From NCBI GenBank assembly GCA_015665315.1, contig JADFAK010000019.1:25017-89016 (forward strand): 64,000 nucleotides of DNA, written 5' to 3'. Origin of the DNA: Flavobacteriales bacterium (GTDB lineage: Bacteria > Bacteroidota > Bacteroidia > Flavobacteriales_D > Sanyastnellaceae). Below the pieces are notes generated by a model. That model did no database searches, was not told the DNA's origin, and saw nothing but the letters and a program-made list of their open reading frames with translations. Made by a program: the position numbers and the translations under genes. Below are positions 50,501 to 58,816 of the stretch, piece after piece; the first letter of the stretch is position 1, and each line of letters starts with the position of its first letter.

Positions 50501-51257
50501 GATCGTCGCCAATTTGTCGCACGTTCTCTGCCTCGATGAGCATGGAGGAGAAGTAATGCAACTTGATTCCTTGTTCAAGTGCCTCTTCGCGAAGGGCTTT
50601 GAGGGATTCCAGGAGCTCAACTTTCTCGCCCGACTTGAGTCCTTCGTTCATTTGATAGGTACGCACCTGCTCCCCGGAGACCAATTCAAGCCCATCGCCC
50701 GAATCCGTTATTCGCGCCAGGCTCTCGGCGGCACGCATTCGATCAAAAGCCAGCCCTCCAATTCCGTAGGGATCGAAAACGAGGGAGTTACCACCCACGA
50801 AGGAACCGGGTTCCGACAGGCGTGCAAGTCCATTGGCTAGTGCTTCTTGTGCCGACTGTGATTGAATAAGTTCATCAATCTTTTCGTAATCTTCCGGGGT
50901 GAGCAGGAGGGGAAGTCCGTTGTACAAACTTTCAAGATCGGTATCGAAGGCTTGGGCAAATTTTTCGTCGGACCTTTCGCCGACTTTTGACGCAATTGCG
51001 TCTGTTTTCTCCCAATACAATTCTGAAAAATCTTCGTTTTGGGAGTCAATGGCGACAAATAATGTAGTCGACTGAGCTACTGAGTCGATTAATTCCTTCA
51101 ATTGATCGAAGGCCTCGTGCTCGGGTAAGGTGCTGCGTGCATCATTGACGATTTCGAGCTGTAACGCCCTCCATCCCAACAAAGCGAGCGCACCCGCCAC
51201 CAAGAAAACAAACAATGTTTTCCTCTTCTTCCACCAACTAATCCAGCCGCTAACCAT
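47538..51257 (-). CDS. MMPL transporter - acyltransferase - methyltransferase fusion
   Basis: 1239 aa with three modules. Residues ~1-790 are an RND/MMPL exporter with about 12 transmembrane helices and two large periplasmic loops. Residues ~850-1000 are a PlsC-like acyltransferase with NHQSFID (HX4D, ~856) and FPEGTR (~922). Residues ~1060-1230 are a class I SAM methyltransferase with VYDLGCGYGYLSLY (~1068). In aryl-polyene clusters these functions are usually separate proteins; here they form one polypeptide, probably moving, acylating and methylating the pigment at the membrane. It is the first gene of the minus-strand block. Confidence 0.88.
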   Translation of the reverse strand: MVSGWISWWKKRKTLFVFLVAGALALLGWRALQLEIVNDARSTLPEHEAFDQLKELIDSVAQSTTLFVAIDSQNEDFSELYWEKTDAIASKVGERSDEKFAQAFDTDLESLYNGLPLLLTPEDYEKIDELIQSQSAQEALANGLARLSEPGSFVGGNSLVFDPYGIGGLAFDRMRAAESLARITDSGDGLELVSGEQVRTYQMNEGLKSGEKVELLESLKALREEALEQGIKLHYFSSMLIEAENVRQIGDDLGFTLVLAVIAILILLILVYRQWLMPILFLVPGGIALIMALGFISIFKGQIAGIAIGAGSVVLGIVLDYSFHFFTHLQKTQSVTDSVKEVSKPLLLSCLTTVLAFGMLFFTSSPILADFGLFASFSLIAAAITVLFIMPVFIGDQTVKPLKWNFPSFSSKMKFVRPVLVLIIFVVTFFMIGFLDEAQFDADLDNLNYYPEDLKQAEETFSGIKAEEEKRLFLKFEHAQLDDYYATALSLEQMRKNGQVSGYLLKDYSNPSSRIQKDALERWNSYFAEKSDSILAELSAAGQQLGFSESAFEPFAKLMHIEAEELPMNKQAAMSFLVVPKEELDNVKERLEKIGNVEVIDMRASAYSLVSAVEEDFNFILIASSLLVFLILLMIYGRIELAIITFLPMALSWIWIVGATVLLGIKFNFVNVILSTFIFGLGDDFSIFISDGYLNKHKYGKDSLKSYTSAIGLSAMTTLIGMAALLFAGHPAIQSISLLSVMGILIILFISLTLQPVLFRWLIINRTAKGLPPLTLHGIILSIWAFGIFVTGSIVGMVATIILRLLPTNLAKRKRFLRKILQYQCLFLLYACINVRKRHVLKDRLDMKNPSIIVTNHQSFIDILAMISLSPDLVIMTKKWVYKNPLFGSAVRFAGYLYTEDSQEVTEKRIQERLSEGCSVMIFPEGTRNLEGEHRRWHKGAFFMADQYQLDITPIVLHGYGFAMPKNDYLLSNAYMTTVILPRIKFDDKTYGEGHRERTKLISAHVKEEYHKFDKEQGLTDFHFHRILGAFLYKGPIVEWYFRVKWMLEKSNFEHYDNLIPDEGVVYDLGCGYGYLSLYLSARSANREVIGIDYDEEKIQVAANHYLVNDSLRFETGDLRVFEPKPAAAIFLNDVLHYMPEDEQLAVLDICAHALLPNGTLIIRDGLRDLEGKHGMTKLTEYFSTKLLKFNKTSDKLHFFDRDFIEKFAERNQMSVDYTPASKRTSNVLFVLKPKNKVF

Positions 51258-51299
51258 GTTTTAAAAATTATTCCCTGAGTTGCACTTGCACAAAGCAGG

Positions 51300-51307
51300 C
51301 AAAATTA
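51300..51307 (-). promoter_or_regulatory. -7 element for the MMPL-fusion operon
   Basis: On the minus strand this reads TAATTTTG, 42 nt upstream of the MMPL gene start. It is the mirror image of the plus-strand element at 51320-51327. Confidence 0.55.
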
Positions 51308-51319
51308 TTTTTTAAATAC

Positions 51320-51327
51320 TAATTTTG
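51320..51327 (+). promoter_or_regulatory. -7 element for the ammonia-lyase operon
   Basis: TAATTTTG, 38 nt before the TTG start at 51366. With 51300-51307 it forms a perfect inverted repeat with a 12-bp centre; the two divergent promoters overlap. Confidence 0.55.
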
Positions 51328-51365
51328 TCGGCTCGATTGGGACGAAATAAGGACTTAAATCAAAC

Positions 51366-52922
51366 TTGTTGAAAAGAACAGGCTATCTGACCATTGCAGA
51401 AATCAATGGACTGATCAAAGGAGAACGTGAATATTCTCTATCGGCGGAGCAAATAGAAACATTTGACAAAGCTTTTGACTTTCTAGAAGATTTCGCATCC
51501 AAAAAAGTAATTTATGGCATTAACACCGGATTCGGGCCTATGGCTCAGTACCGTGTAAAGCCAGAAGAATACATAAATCTACAGTACAATCTAATCCGCA
51601 GCCACTCGAACGGTTTGGGAGAACGATTGTCACCTGACCAGATCAAAGCTGTGATGGTATGTCGGTTGCACACCCTGGCCCTTGGGCGCTCGGGAGTGAG
51701 TCCAGGCATCATTCACCAGTTGATGACCTACCTCAAGCACGACATCTTACCGATAATTTATTATCACGGTGGTGTTGGAGCGAGTGGAGACTTGGTTCAA
51801 CTGGCACACGTTGGACTTGGATTGATTGGCGAAGGAGAATGCTACTACAAAGGAGAAGTTGTACCAGTTGCTGATGCGCTGAAAGCTGAAGGCCTCGAAA
51901 AAGCTGAGCTTAAGCTTCGTGACGGACTGGCTATTGTAAACGGTACTTCCTGCATGACGGGAATGGCTGCTTTGAATGTCAAGCGATCACAACACTTACT
52001 CTTCTGGTCAATTGCCGCCTCGGCCATGCTCAATGAGCTCGTCGAAGCATTTGATGATTCCTTCTCTAAAGAACTGAATTACGTGAAACTTCATCCCGGT
52101 CAGCGCTACGTTGCTGCCCGCATGCGCGATCACGTGAAAGGAAGCGAGCTCATCCAAAAACGTCACTTGCACGATTTTGATGAACGTGTTGAGGAAAGCG
52201 GACAGATCTTCCAAAAGAAGGTTCAAGAATATTACAGTTTAAGATGTGTGCCACAAATCCTCGGTCCTGTGGCTGAGACGATTGACAACACGGCTGAGAC
52301 TGTAGAGCGTGAAATGAATTCGGCCAATGACAATCCGATCATTTCAATGGAAGAAGAAAATGTATTCCATGGAGGAAATTTCCATGGAGACTACATCGCC
52401 TTCGAAATGGATAAATTGAAGCTAGCCATCACCAAAATGACGATGTTGGCCGAGCGTCAGTTGAACTTCTTGATGAATGACAAACTCAACGAGAAATTCC
52501 CTCCATTCTTGAATGCTGGTGTACTTGGTTTGAACTACGGTTTGCAAGGCATGGTATTCTCGGCGACATCTACAACTGCTGAAAACCAGGCATTGTCGAC
52601 TTCTCTTTATATCCATTCGATTCCGTGTAACAACGACAACCAGGATATCGTAAGCATGGGCGCCAACGCAGCGAGAGTTGCGGAACACGTCATTGAAAAC
52701 AGTGCTCAAGTGATGAGTCTGCTTCTGTTGGCATTGGCACAAGCTGCTGATTTCGACGGATTGAAAGATCGCCTTTCACCGGCATCGAAAGATATATACC
52801 GACAAATTCGATCGGTAGCTGATCGCGTAGAGGCCGACATGCCAATCAGTCACCAATTAAAAGCACTGAAAGACTTAATATCCAACGAAGAAAGATTTTC
52901 TGACTTAGACTTGAATTTATGA
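51366..52922 (+). CDS. Aromatic amino acid ammonia lyase (probably tyrosine ammonia lyase)
   Basis: 518 aa from a TTG at 51366 (a second TTG at 51369 is possible). The MIO-forming Ala-Ser-Gly is in GGVGASGDLVQL (~137-148). The NxxP and Tyr/Asn residues of the active site are seen in FGPMAQYRV and ANDNPIISME. The residues at the substrate-selectivity position read Ser-His (LIRSHSNG), a pair found in histidine ammonia-lyases and, as I recall, also in Bacteroidota flexirubin-associated tyrosine ammonia-lyases. The pigment context favours tyrosine to 4-coumarate. Its stop overlaps the fabG-like start by 4 nt. Confidence 0.9.
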   Translation: MLKRTGYLTIAEINGLIKGEREYSLSAEQIETFDKAFDFLEDFASKKVIYGINTGFGPMAQYRVKPEEYINLQYNLIRSHSNGLGERLSPDQIKAVMVCRLHTLALGRSGVSPGIIHQLMTYLKHDILPIIYYHGGVGASGDLVQLAHVGLGLIGEGECYYKGEVVPVADALKAEGLEKAELKLRDGLAIVNGTSCMTGMAALNVKRSQHLLFWSIAASAMLNELVEAFDDSFSKELNYVKLHPGQRYVAARMRDHVKGSELIQKRHLHDFDERVEESGQIFQKKVQEYYSLRCVPQILGPVAETIDNTAETVEREMNSANDNPIISMEEENVFHGGNFHGDYIAFEMDKLKLAITKMTMLAERQLNFLMNDKLNEKFPPFLNAGVLGLNYGLQGMVFSATSTTAENQALSTSLYIHSIPCNNDNQDIVSMGANAARVAEHVIENSAQVMSLLLLALAQAADFDGLKDRLSPASKDIYRQIRSVADRVEADMPISHQLKALKDLISNEERFSDLDLNL

Positions 52923-53650
52923 ATTGTGCACTTGTAACAGGAGGTTCTCGCGGACTAGGAAGAGCGATAAGCGTTACTCTGGCCAAAGACTTGGGCTACC
53001 ATATTTTGATCAACTATCAAGGAAACGAAGCTGCCGCTAAGGAGACTTTGGCCATGATAGAAGCCAATGGCGGCAGTGGTGAATGCATTCAGTTTGACGT
53101 TTCACAGAAAATTGAAGTGGATACCGCTTTGGAAGCTTGGGCCGAAAGAAACCCGGATGCGGTTTTAGAAGTATTGGTCAACAATGCTGGAATCACACGT
53201 GACAACCTTATGGTTTGGCTCGAGGAGAAAGATTGGGACGACGTGCTGAACACACATGTAAAAGGTATGTTCAACTGCACGAAATTTGTCATTCAGAAAA
53301 TGGTGCGCAAGCGTTACGGACGAATCATCAACATTGTCTCTGTAAGCGGTGTTAAAGGTGTACCAGGACAAACGAATTATTCGGCTGCCAAAGGAGCCAT
53401 GATCGCTGCAACGCGTTCACTTGCTCAAGAAGTTGCCAAGAGAAAAATCACGGTCAATGCAATTGCCCCTGGTTTTATCGAAAGTGATATGACCGATAAG
53501 CTTCCTAAAGATCAGCTTATCAAATTAATTCCGACCGCTAGATTTGGAGAACCAGAAGAAGTTGCTGATTTGGTGTCCTTTATCGCCTCTCCGAAATCAG
53601 CCTACATCACTGGGGAGATTATCAATATTAATGGGGGAATCCACTCGTAG
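52919..53650 (+). CDS. fabG: 3-oxoacyl-ACP reductase (FabG-like)
   Basis: 243-aa SDR with TGGSRGLGRAIS (~7-18), NNAG (~89-92), catalytic Ser in VSVSGV and YxxxK in YSAAKG. It reduces the beta-keto group during polyene chain extension in the cytosol. It is translationally coupled to the lyase gene. A housekeeping fatty-acid role is possible, but the location in the cluster favours a dedicated pigment enzyme. Confidence 0.93.
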   Translation: MNCALVTGGSRGLGRAISVTLAKDLGYHILINYQGNEAAAKETLAMIEANGGSGECIQFDVSQKIEVDTALEAWAERNPDAVLEVLVNNAGITRDNLMVWLEEKDWDDVLNTHVKGMFNCTKFVIQKMVRKRYGRIINIVSVSGVKGVPGQTNYSAAKGAMIAATRSLAQEVAKRKITVNAIAPGFIESDMTDKLPKDQLIKLIPTARFGEPEEVADLVSFIASPKSAYITGEIININGGIHS

Positions 53651-53653
53651 ACC

Positions 53654-54880
53654 ATGGACAATAGAGTTGTAATTACAGGTTTAGGAATTTATTCTTGTTT
53701 GGGGACTACGCTCGACGAAGTGTCTCAGTCATTGCAAGAAGGAAAAAGCGGAATTATTTTCGATCCAGCCCGAAAAGAAATGGGGTACAGATCGGCACTT
53801 ACTGGTTATGTCGAAGAACCAGATTTGAAATCTGAGCTCAATCGTCGACAACGTGTTGGTCTATCAGAAGAGGCCAAATACGCTTATGTTTCTACGAAGC
53901 AAGCCCTTGACCAAGCTGGTATGGATATGGACTATCTCACGAACAATGAGGTAGGAATACTTTTTGGCAACGATTCATCGGCGCGCGCTGTGATCGAGGC
54001 CATTGATGTCATTCGAGAAAAGAAGGATACTACCCTCTTGGGATCGGGATCCATCTTTCAATCGATGAATTGCACCGTAACCATGAACCTCTCGACTATT
54101 TTCAAGTTGAAAGGAATCAACTTCACGATCAGTGGAGCTTGTGCTTCTGGTTCGCATTCAATAGGTATTGGATACCTGTTGATTAAATACGGCTTACAGA
54201 AAGCGATTGTATGTGGAGGCGCCCAAGAGGTGAATCCGTACGCTTTCGGAAGTTTCGACGGAATTGGTGCTTTCTCTGTCAGGGAAGATGAACCAACGAA
54301 AGCGTCGAGGCCCTTTGATAAAAGTCGCGACGGATTGATTCCTAGCGGTGGTGGAGCGACCGTGATTATCGAGTCACTGGAATCGGCCAAGGCACGTGGA
54401 GCAAATATCCTCGGCGAAGTCATGGGCTATGGATTTAGCAGCAATGGTGAGCACATTTCGAATCCGAACAAGGACGGACAAGTACGTTCATTGAACATGG
54501 CTTTGAAGCAGTCTGGTTTGGATCCAAAAACAATTGACTACATCAATGCGCACGCAACTTCAACGCCAGTGGGTGATGGGTACGAGGCTGAGGCGATTAG
54601 CGAAATATTCCAGGGATTAAATACACCTGTAAGTAGTACCAAGTCTATGACCGGCCATGAATGTTGGATGGCGGGAGCGAGTGAAATCGTATATTGCATG
54701 CTGATGATGAGAGATGGATTCATCGCTCCGAATATAAACTTCAAGGAGCCCGACGAATCATCCTCAAAATTGAATATTATTGCCGAAACTAAAAAAACGG
54801 CTATTAACTCCTTCTTGTCGAACTCGTTTGGCTTTGGAGGCACGAATAGTACATTGATCATAAAGAAATACCAAGAGTGA
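53654..54880 (+). CDS. Beta-ketoacyl-ACP synthase (type II, complete)
   Basis: 408 aa of the FabB/F type. The catalytic Cys163 is in SGACASGSHS, the first His in HATSTPVGD and the second in STKSMTGHECWMAG, with GGTNSTLI at the end. It condenses malonyl-ACP with the growing polyene. It begins 3 nt after fabG's stop, and its stop overlaps the ACP gene start. Confidence 0.94.
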   Translation: MDNRVVITGLGIYSCLGTTLDEVSQSLQEGKSGIIFDPARKEMGYRSALTGYVEEPDLKSELNRRQRVGLSEEAKYAYVSTKQALDQAGMDMDYLTNNEVGILFGNDSSARAVIEAIDVIREKKDTTLLGSGSIFQSMNCTVTMNLSTIFKLKGINFTISGACASGSHSIGIGYLLIKYGLQKAIVCGGAQEVNPYAFGSFDGIGAFSVREDEPTKASRPFDKSRDGLIPSGGGATVIIESLESAKARGANILGEVMGYGFSSNGEHISNPNKDGQVRSLNMALKQSGLDPKTIDYINAHATSTPVGDGYEAEAISEIFQGLNTPVSSTKSMTGHECWMAGASEIVYCMLMMRDGFIAPNINFKEPDESSSKLNIIAETKKTAINSFLSNSFGFGGTNSTLIIKKYQE

Positions 54881-55131
54881 TGACACAAGAGGAGATAATC
54901 TCGAAAATCAACGACTTCCTAGTTGATGAATTTGAAGTTGATCCAGCTGATATCCAGCCGGATGCCCCTTTGCAGGAAACACTTGACCTAGATAGCTTGG
55001 ATTATGTAGACTTAGTTGTTGTCATTGAAAGCAACTTCGGTTTTAAGGTTAAGGGTGAAGATTTTATGGAAATTAAAACTTTCCAAGATTTCTATGACTA
55101 TATCCTCGTAAAAGTCAAGGAACAAGCATAA
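54877..55131 (+). CDS. Acyl carrier protein 1
   Basis: 84 aa with the phosphopantetheine Ser in LDLDSLDYVDL (~39). The start is ATG 54877 (overlapping the previous stop), or the adjacent ATG at 54880. It carries the polyene intermediates of this cluster. It is one of two carrier proteins; the other is at 58562. Confidence 0.94.
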   Translation: MMTQEEIISKINDFLVDEFEVDPADIQPDAPLQETLDLDSLDYVDLVVVIESNFGFKVKGEDFMEIKTFQDFYDYILVKVKEQA

Positions 55132-55132
55132 C

Positions 55133-56008
55133 ATGGCGTCATGGGACGGTAAGAGTAGAGGCAACTTGCTCGGTTACAAGATTTTCTTGTTTACCATTAA
55201 AGTTGGTGGAGTTCCACTAGCCTATACCTTACTCAAGTTCATTTCATTTTATTTCTATTTGTTTGCCGCAGCACCGCGTAAGGTCATTATGGACTTCTAC
55301 ACCGGTGCTCTTTCTATGTCTGAACCTCAGGCAAAAAAAGCAACCAAAAGGAATTTCCAGCTGATAGGTCAGTCGATCATCGACAAAGTTGCCTTCCTCA
55401 CTGGAAAAGATAAAAAGTACACCTTCGCCTTTGATGGCCATGATATCCTCAAACAAATGGAGGAAGACGGCAAAGGAGGAATCCTTATCTCAGCCCACTT
55501 AGGCAATTGGGACATCGCAGGAAACATGTTAAAAAGCACCGATCTGACGGTCCCCGTCAATGTCGTGATGTTTGAAAACGAGGTGGAAGCCATTAAAAAG
55601 CACATGGATAGCCAAACGGGTGGCAATAAATTCAATGTGATTCCCATTGGCAATGATCTGTCTCATATTATCCGCATCAATGCTGCCTTGAGTAAAGGAG
55701 AATTTGTGTGCATTCACGGCGATAGATTCATGGGTCCCATGAAGACCATCACCCTTCCGTTTTTCGGTAAGGATGCCAAGTTCCCAGCGGGGCCATTTGA
55801 AATGGGCGCTAAGTTCAAAGCGCCAGTTACTTTCGTGTTTAACTTGAAAAAGTCAGACTACGAATACCAGTTGAGCTCAACCGCTCCTTTGCGCGATGAA
55901 ATTACATCTGCAACGGATTTAGCTACGAGATATGCCGCCAAATTGGAACAAATGACGCGCGACTATCCCGAGCAGTGGTTCAATTATTACGACTTCTATA
56001 AACAGTGA
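55133..56008 (+). CDS. LpxL/HtrB-type lysophospholipid acyltransferase
   Basis: 291 aa with a membrane-proximal N-terminal helix and the HX4D motif HLGNWD in ILISAHLGNWDIAGN (~122), then IHGDRFMGPMKTITLPFFGK, as in LpxL/LpxM-type enzymes. It is predicted to transfer the aryl-polyene acyl chain to a lipid or sugar at the inner membrane. Its 3' end overlaps the next gene by 4 nt. Confidence 0.88.
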   Translation: MASWDGKSRGNLLGYKIFLFTIKVGGVPLAYTLLKFISFYFYLFAAAPRKVIMDFYTGALSMSEPQAKKATKRNFQLIGQSIIDKVAFLTGKDKKYTFAFDGHDILKQMEEDGKGGILISAHLGNWDIAGNMLKSTDLTVPVNVVMFENEVEAIKKHMDSQTGGNKFNVIPIGNDLSHIIRINAALSKGEFVCIHGDRFMGPMKTITLPFFGKDAKFPAGPFEMGAKFKAPVTFVFNLKKSDYEYQLSSTAPLRDEITSATDLATRYAAKLEQMTRDYPEQWFNYYDFYKQ

Positions 56009-56427
56009 TTATGCTTATTTCGAAAGAAGACATCCACAAAGTAATCCCTCAGCGAGATCCTATGGTTCTCATTGACGACCTACTCGAACAAAGTCAAGTC
56101 AAGTCTGTCACCCAATTCGTAGTTCCTGCAGGTCACGTTCTGTTGGATGGCGATGAATTGTCGGAATCAGGACTCATTGAAAATATTGCCCAAAGCGCAG
56201 CGGCTGGTGTCGGATACGAATACTTCACCAAGAATGAACCAGCACCCGTTGGCTTCATTGGAGCCGTTTCAAAGCTGCAGATTATGCGCCGACCGAAAGT
56301 CGCTCAAAAACTTGAGACAACTATCGAGGTGACGCACCAACTGACAGGAATTACCGTAATTCAAGGCACCTCCACTATCGATGGTGAATTGGCCGCGACC
56401 TGTGAAATGAAGATCTTTCTTCAATGA
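56005..56427 (+). CDS. Hotdog-fold 3-hydroxyacyl dehydratase-like protein
   Basis: 140 aa with the FabA/FabZ-like N-terminus VIPQRDPMVLIDDLLEQS, followed by ENIAQSAAAGVGYEY and GFIGAVSKLQ. Start ATG 56005 overlaps the acyltransferase stop; ATG 56011 is an alternative. It is probably a dehydratase that makes the conjugated double bonds. It overlaps the thioesterase gene by 4 nt. Confidence 0.85.
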   Translation: MIMLISKEDIHKVIPQRDPMVLIDDLLEQSQVKSVTQFVVPAGHVLLDGDELSESGLIENIAQSAAAGVGYEYFTKNEPAPVGFIGAVSKLQIMRRPKVAQKLETTIEVTHQLTGITVIQGTSTIDGELAATCEMKIFLQ

Positions 56428-56867
56428 GAAAGCCTTCGGCAAATAGAGCGCTGTCGACCTATGTCGATATCAATGTTCGCTTCAGTGAGGTCGACTCCAT
56501 GGGCGTGGTGTGGCATGGAAACTATGTCAAATACCTCGAAGATGCCCGTGAAAAAATGGGGGCCGAATTCAAATTGGGCTACATGGACGTTCACCGAAAC
56601 AAATTCATGATTCCGATTGTGAAAATGAATCTGGACTACAAACTGCCGCTCTATTACGAAAAAAAATACCGCGTTCATATTTCGGTCATCGATACCATTG
56701 CAGCCAAAATTGAGTGCCACTACAAAATAATTAACGACCAAGACCAAGTGTGTGCCACCGCAGAAACCACCCAGGTATTCATTGACCTCAATGGCGAGCT
56801 GCAACTCATAACACCGCAGTTCTTTGTCGACTGGAAGGCCACACAAAATTGGCAAGAAATAAAATGA
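56424..56867 (+). CDS. 4HBT-type thioesterase
   Basis: 147 aa with the hotdog motif VRFSEVDSMGVVWHGNYVKY, which holds the Asp of the 4-hydroxybenzoyl-CoA thioesterase family and the V-W-H-G-N-Y-V-K-Y signature. It likely hydrolyses or edits acyl thioesters in the pathway. It overlaps the neighbours at both ends by 4 nt (ATGA type). Confidence 0.9.
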   Translation: MRKPSANRALSTYVDINVRFSEVDSMGVVWHGNYVKYLEDAREKMGAEFKLGYMDVHRNKFMIPIVKMNLDYKLPLYYEKKYRVHISVIDTIAAKIECHYKIINDQDQVCATAETTQVFIDLNGELQLITPQFFVDWKATQNWQEIK

Positions 56868-57976
56868 TCTACGTTGGCGCCGAACATATTGTAGCCCCCT
56901 TGGGCATGTCTGCTGAAAAAGCTTTTATGGCCGCGATGGACGGAGAAACGTCCGTTGAAATGCATGAAGGTTTGGGTGTCCAGAACCCACATTTGCCAGC
57001 GGCTAAATTCACTGACAAACAACGCTCAGAAATAGCCATTGACGGCGAGAGATTTATTGTTTCACTTGCGGTTAAATGCATTGAAGGCAGCCTCGGACTC
57101 GTCACGCGCGACCTCTTGAGCAATCCGAAAACATTGCTCCTTTTGAGCACAACGAAGGGGGATATTGAATTGATTGCCGAAAACCCTGAAGCCGCTCGAC
57201 TGCACAAATTGGGAGAGGCAATTAGTAAAAGACTCGATTTTCAGGGCAGCGTTCAGATCATTTCCAATGCCTGCATTTCAGGTGTGCTGGCGGTGATCAC
57301 TGCTGCTGATTTTATTCGGCGCGGACACTACGAGCATGTGATTGTGTGCGGGGTCGATCTGGTCACTTCGTTCACGGTTTCGGGATTTGAGTCCTTTTTT
57401 GCCATCTCCCCTGAAACATGTCGCCCCTACGACGCCGATCGCGATGGAATTGCCTTGGGTGAAGGAAGTGCGTGCGTTTGTGTATCGTCGGAAAACATCT
57501 TTCTAGACGAGCCTTTTACTTATTTAGGGGGCGCATGCGCAAATGACGCTAACCATATTAGTGGCCCGTCTCGAACTGGAGAAGGACTTTATCGTGCGAT
57601 CAAAAGAGCTATCAAAACGGCGGGAATTAAGCCCGAAAAAATTAGCCAAATATCGGCCCATGGAACGGCCACCAAGTACAACGACGACATGGAGTCGATC
57701 GCTTTAAAACGCGCCGAATTGCAATACACGCCCGTAAATTCGTTGAAAGGATATATCGGACATACCTTGGGAGCTGCTGGCCTAATGGAAATTGCCCTGC
57801 TTTTTCAAAGTGTGCGCAATGAAGTGATACTAGAATGCCTGGGATATGAAGATCCAGGAACTACCGAAACGATGGAAATTGCAACTGCAACCATGTCGCT
57901 CGAATCGGAAATTGTTTTAAAGACTGCCAGCGGTTTTGGTGGTTGTAACGCTGCGGCATTATTCAAAGCACCATGA
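56864..57976 (+). CDS. Beta-ketoacyl synthase, second complete copy
   Basis: 370 aa from ATG 56864 (MIYVGAEHIVAPL). Active-site Cys137 is in SNACISGVLAV, His in SAHGTATKYND and LKGYIGHTLGAAGLM. It differs in its N-terminal region from the 53654 synthase. It may start or elongate the polyene, or pair with one of the truncated synthase-like proteins. It overlaps its neighbours by 4 nt at both ends. Confidence 0.9.
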   Translation: MIYVGAEHIVAPLGMSAEKAFMAAMDGETSVEMHEGLGVQNPHLPAAKFTDKQRSEIAIDGERFIVSLAVKCIEGSLGLVTRDLLSNPKTLLLLSTTKGDIELIAENPEAARLHKLGEAISKRLDFQGSVQIISNACISGVLAVITAADFIRRGHYEHVIVCGVDLVTSFTVSGFESFFAISPETCRPYDADRDGIALGEGSACVCVSSENIFLDEPFTYLGGACANDANHISGPSRTGEGLYRAIKRAIKTAGIKPEKISQISAHGTATKYNDDMESIALKRAELQYTPVNSLKGYIGHTLGAAGLMEIALLFQSVRNEVILECLGYEDPGTTETMEIATATMSLESEIVLKTASGFGGCNAAALFKAP

Positions 57977-58560
57977 TAGGCACGCACGTTCATATCACGG
58001 CCGATAAAATTGTTGTCGACGGAAAAGAAGTCGCACACAACGATGATATTATCCGTGCAGGTTACGACTTGCTCGACTTGCAATACCCGAAGTTTTTCAA
58101 AATGGACCGCTTGTGCAAGTTGGGAGTTCTAGGAACAGAATTCATTGTGCGCAACAATCCGCGGATCCAAGAACTTGCAGACGATGACATCGCTTTGTTG
58201 TTCAATAATAGAGACTCGAGTCTGGAATCAGACGTAAAGCACCAGGAGTCCTTTAGCCAAGGAGCAGCCAGCCCGGCGATCTTTGTATACACCCTCCCCA
58301 ATATTGTTTTGGGTGAAATAGGGATTAAGCACAAGTGGTATGGCGAGCAGCTATTTACAGTAACCGACGAACCAGATTTCGACTTTCTGTATAATGTAAT
58401 GAGCAACAACTTTGCCTTTAGAAAAGCAAAGGCCTACGTGCTTGGAATAGTAAATTCGTTGAGCGACAATTTTGAAGCTCATTTGATTTGGATAGAAAAT
58501 AAAGAAATAGCGGGTGGAATTCCTTTTACCGCCCTAAATTTGAAGCAAATAATTACGTGA
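57973..58560 (+). CDS. Truncated ketosynthase-like protein (no catalytic Cys)
   Basis: 195 aa. The segment SQGAASPAIFVYTLPNIVLGE matches the N-terminal part of ketosynthase-like (PF13723-type) domains, but the usual T-A-C active-site motif and the C-terminal half with the two His residues are missing. It is probably a non-catalytic partner or chain-length factor for one of the complete synthases. It overlaps the 56864 synthase gene by 4 nt. Confidence 0.72.
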   Translation: MIGTHVHITADKIVVDGKEVAHNDDIIRAGYDLLDLQYPKFFKMDRLCKLGVLGTEFIVRNNPRIQELADDDIALLFNNRDSSLESDVKHQESFSQGAASPAIFVYTLPNIVLGEIGIKHKWYGEQLFTVTDEPDFDFLYNVMSNNFAFRKAKAYVLGIVNSLSDNFEAHLIWIENKEIAGGIPFTALNLKQIIT

Positions 58561-58561
58561 A

Positions 58562-58816
58562 ATGGACGATTTGAAAGAGAAGCTTAAAGTGCAGGTGATT
58601 GAACACCTCAACTTAGACGATATGAAGCCCTCAGACATTCCAAACGACGAACCTTTGTTTGGAGACGGTCTAGGCCTTGATTCGATTGACGCACTTGAGT
58701 TAATCGTAATGCTCGAGAAGCACTACGGACTTAAAGTGACCAATCCTGAAGACGGTCGACGTGTTTTTTACACGATTGATTCTATGGCAGAATACATCCT
58801 TGAACATACGTCTTGA
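58562..58816 (+). CDS. Acyl carrier protein 2
   Basis: 84 aa with the phosphopantetheine Ser in LGLDSIDALELI (~40). It is divergent in sequence from the ACP at 54877, so the two may serve different steps or partners. It overlaps the next synthase gene by 4 nt. Confidence 0.94.
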   Translation: MDDLKEKLKVQVIEHLNLDDMKPSDIPNDEPLFGDGLGLDSIDALELIVMLEKHYGLKVTNPEDGRRVFYTIDSMAEYILEHTS

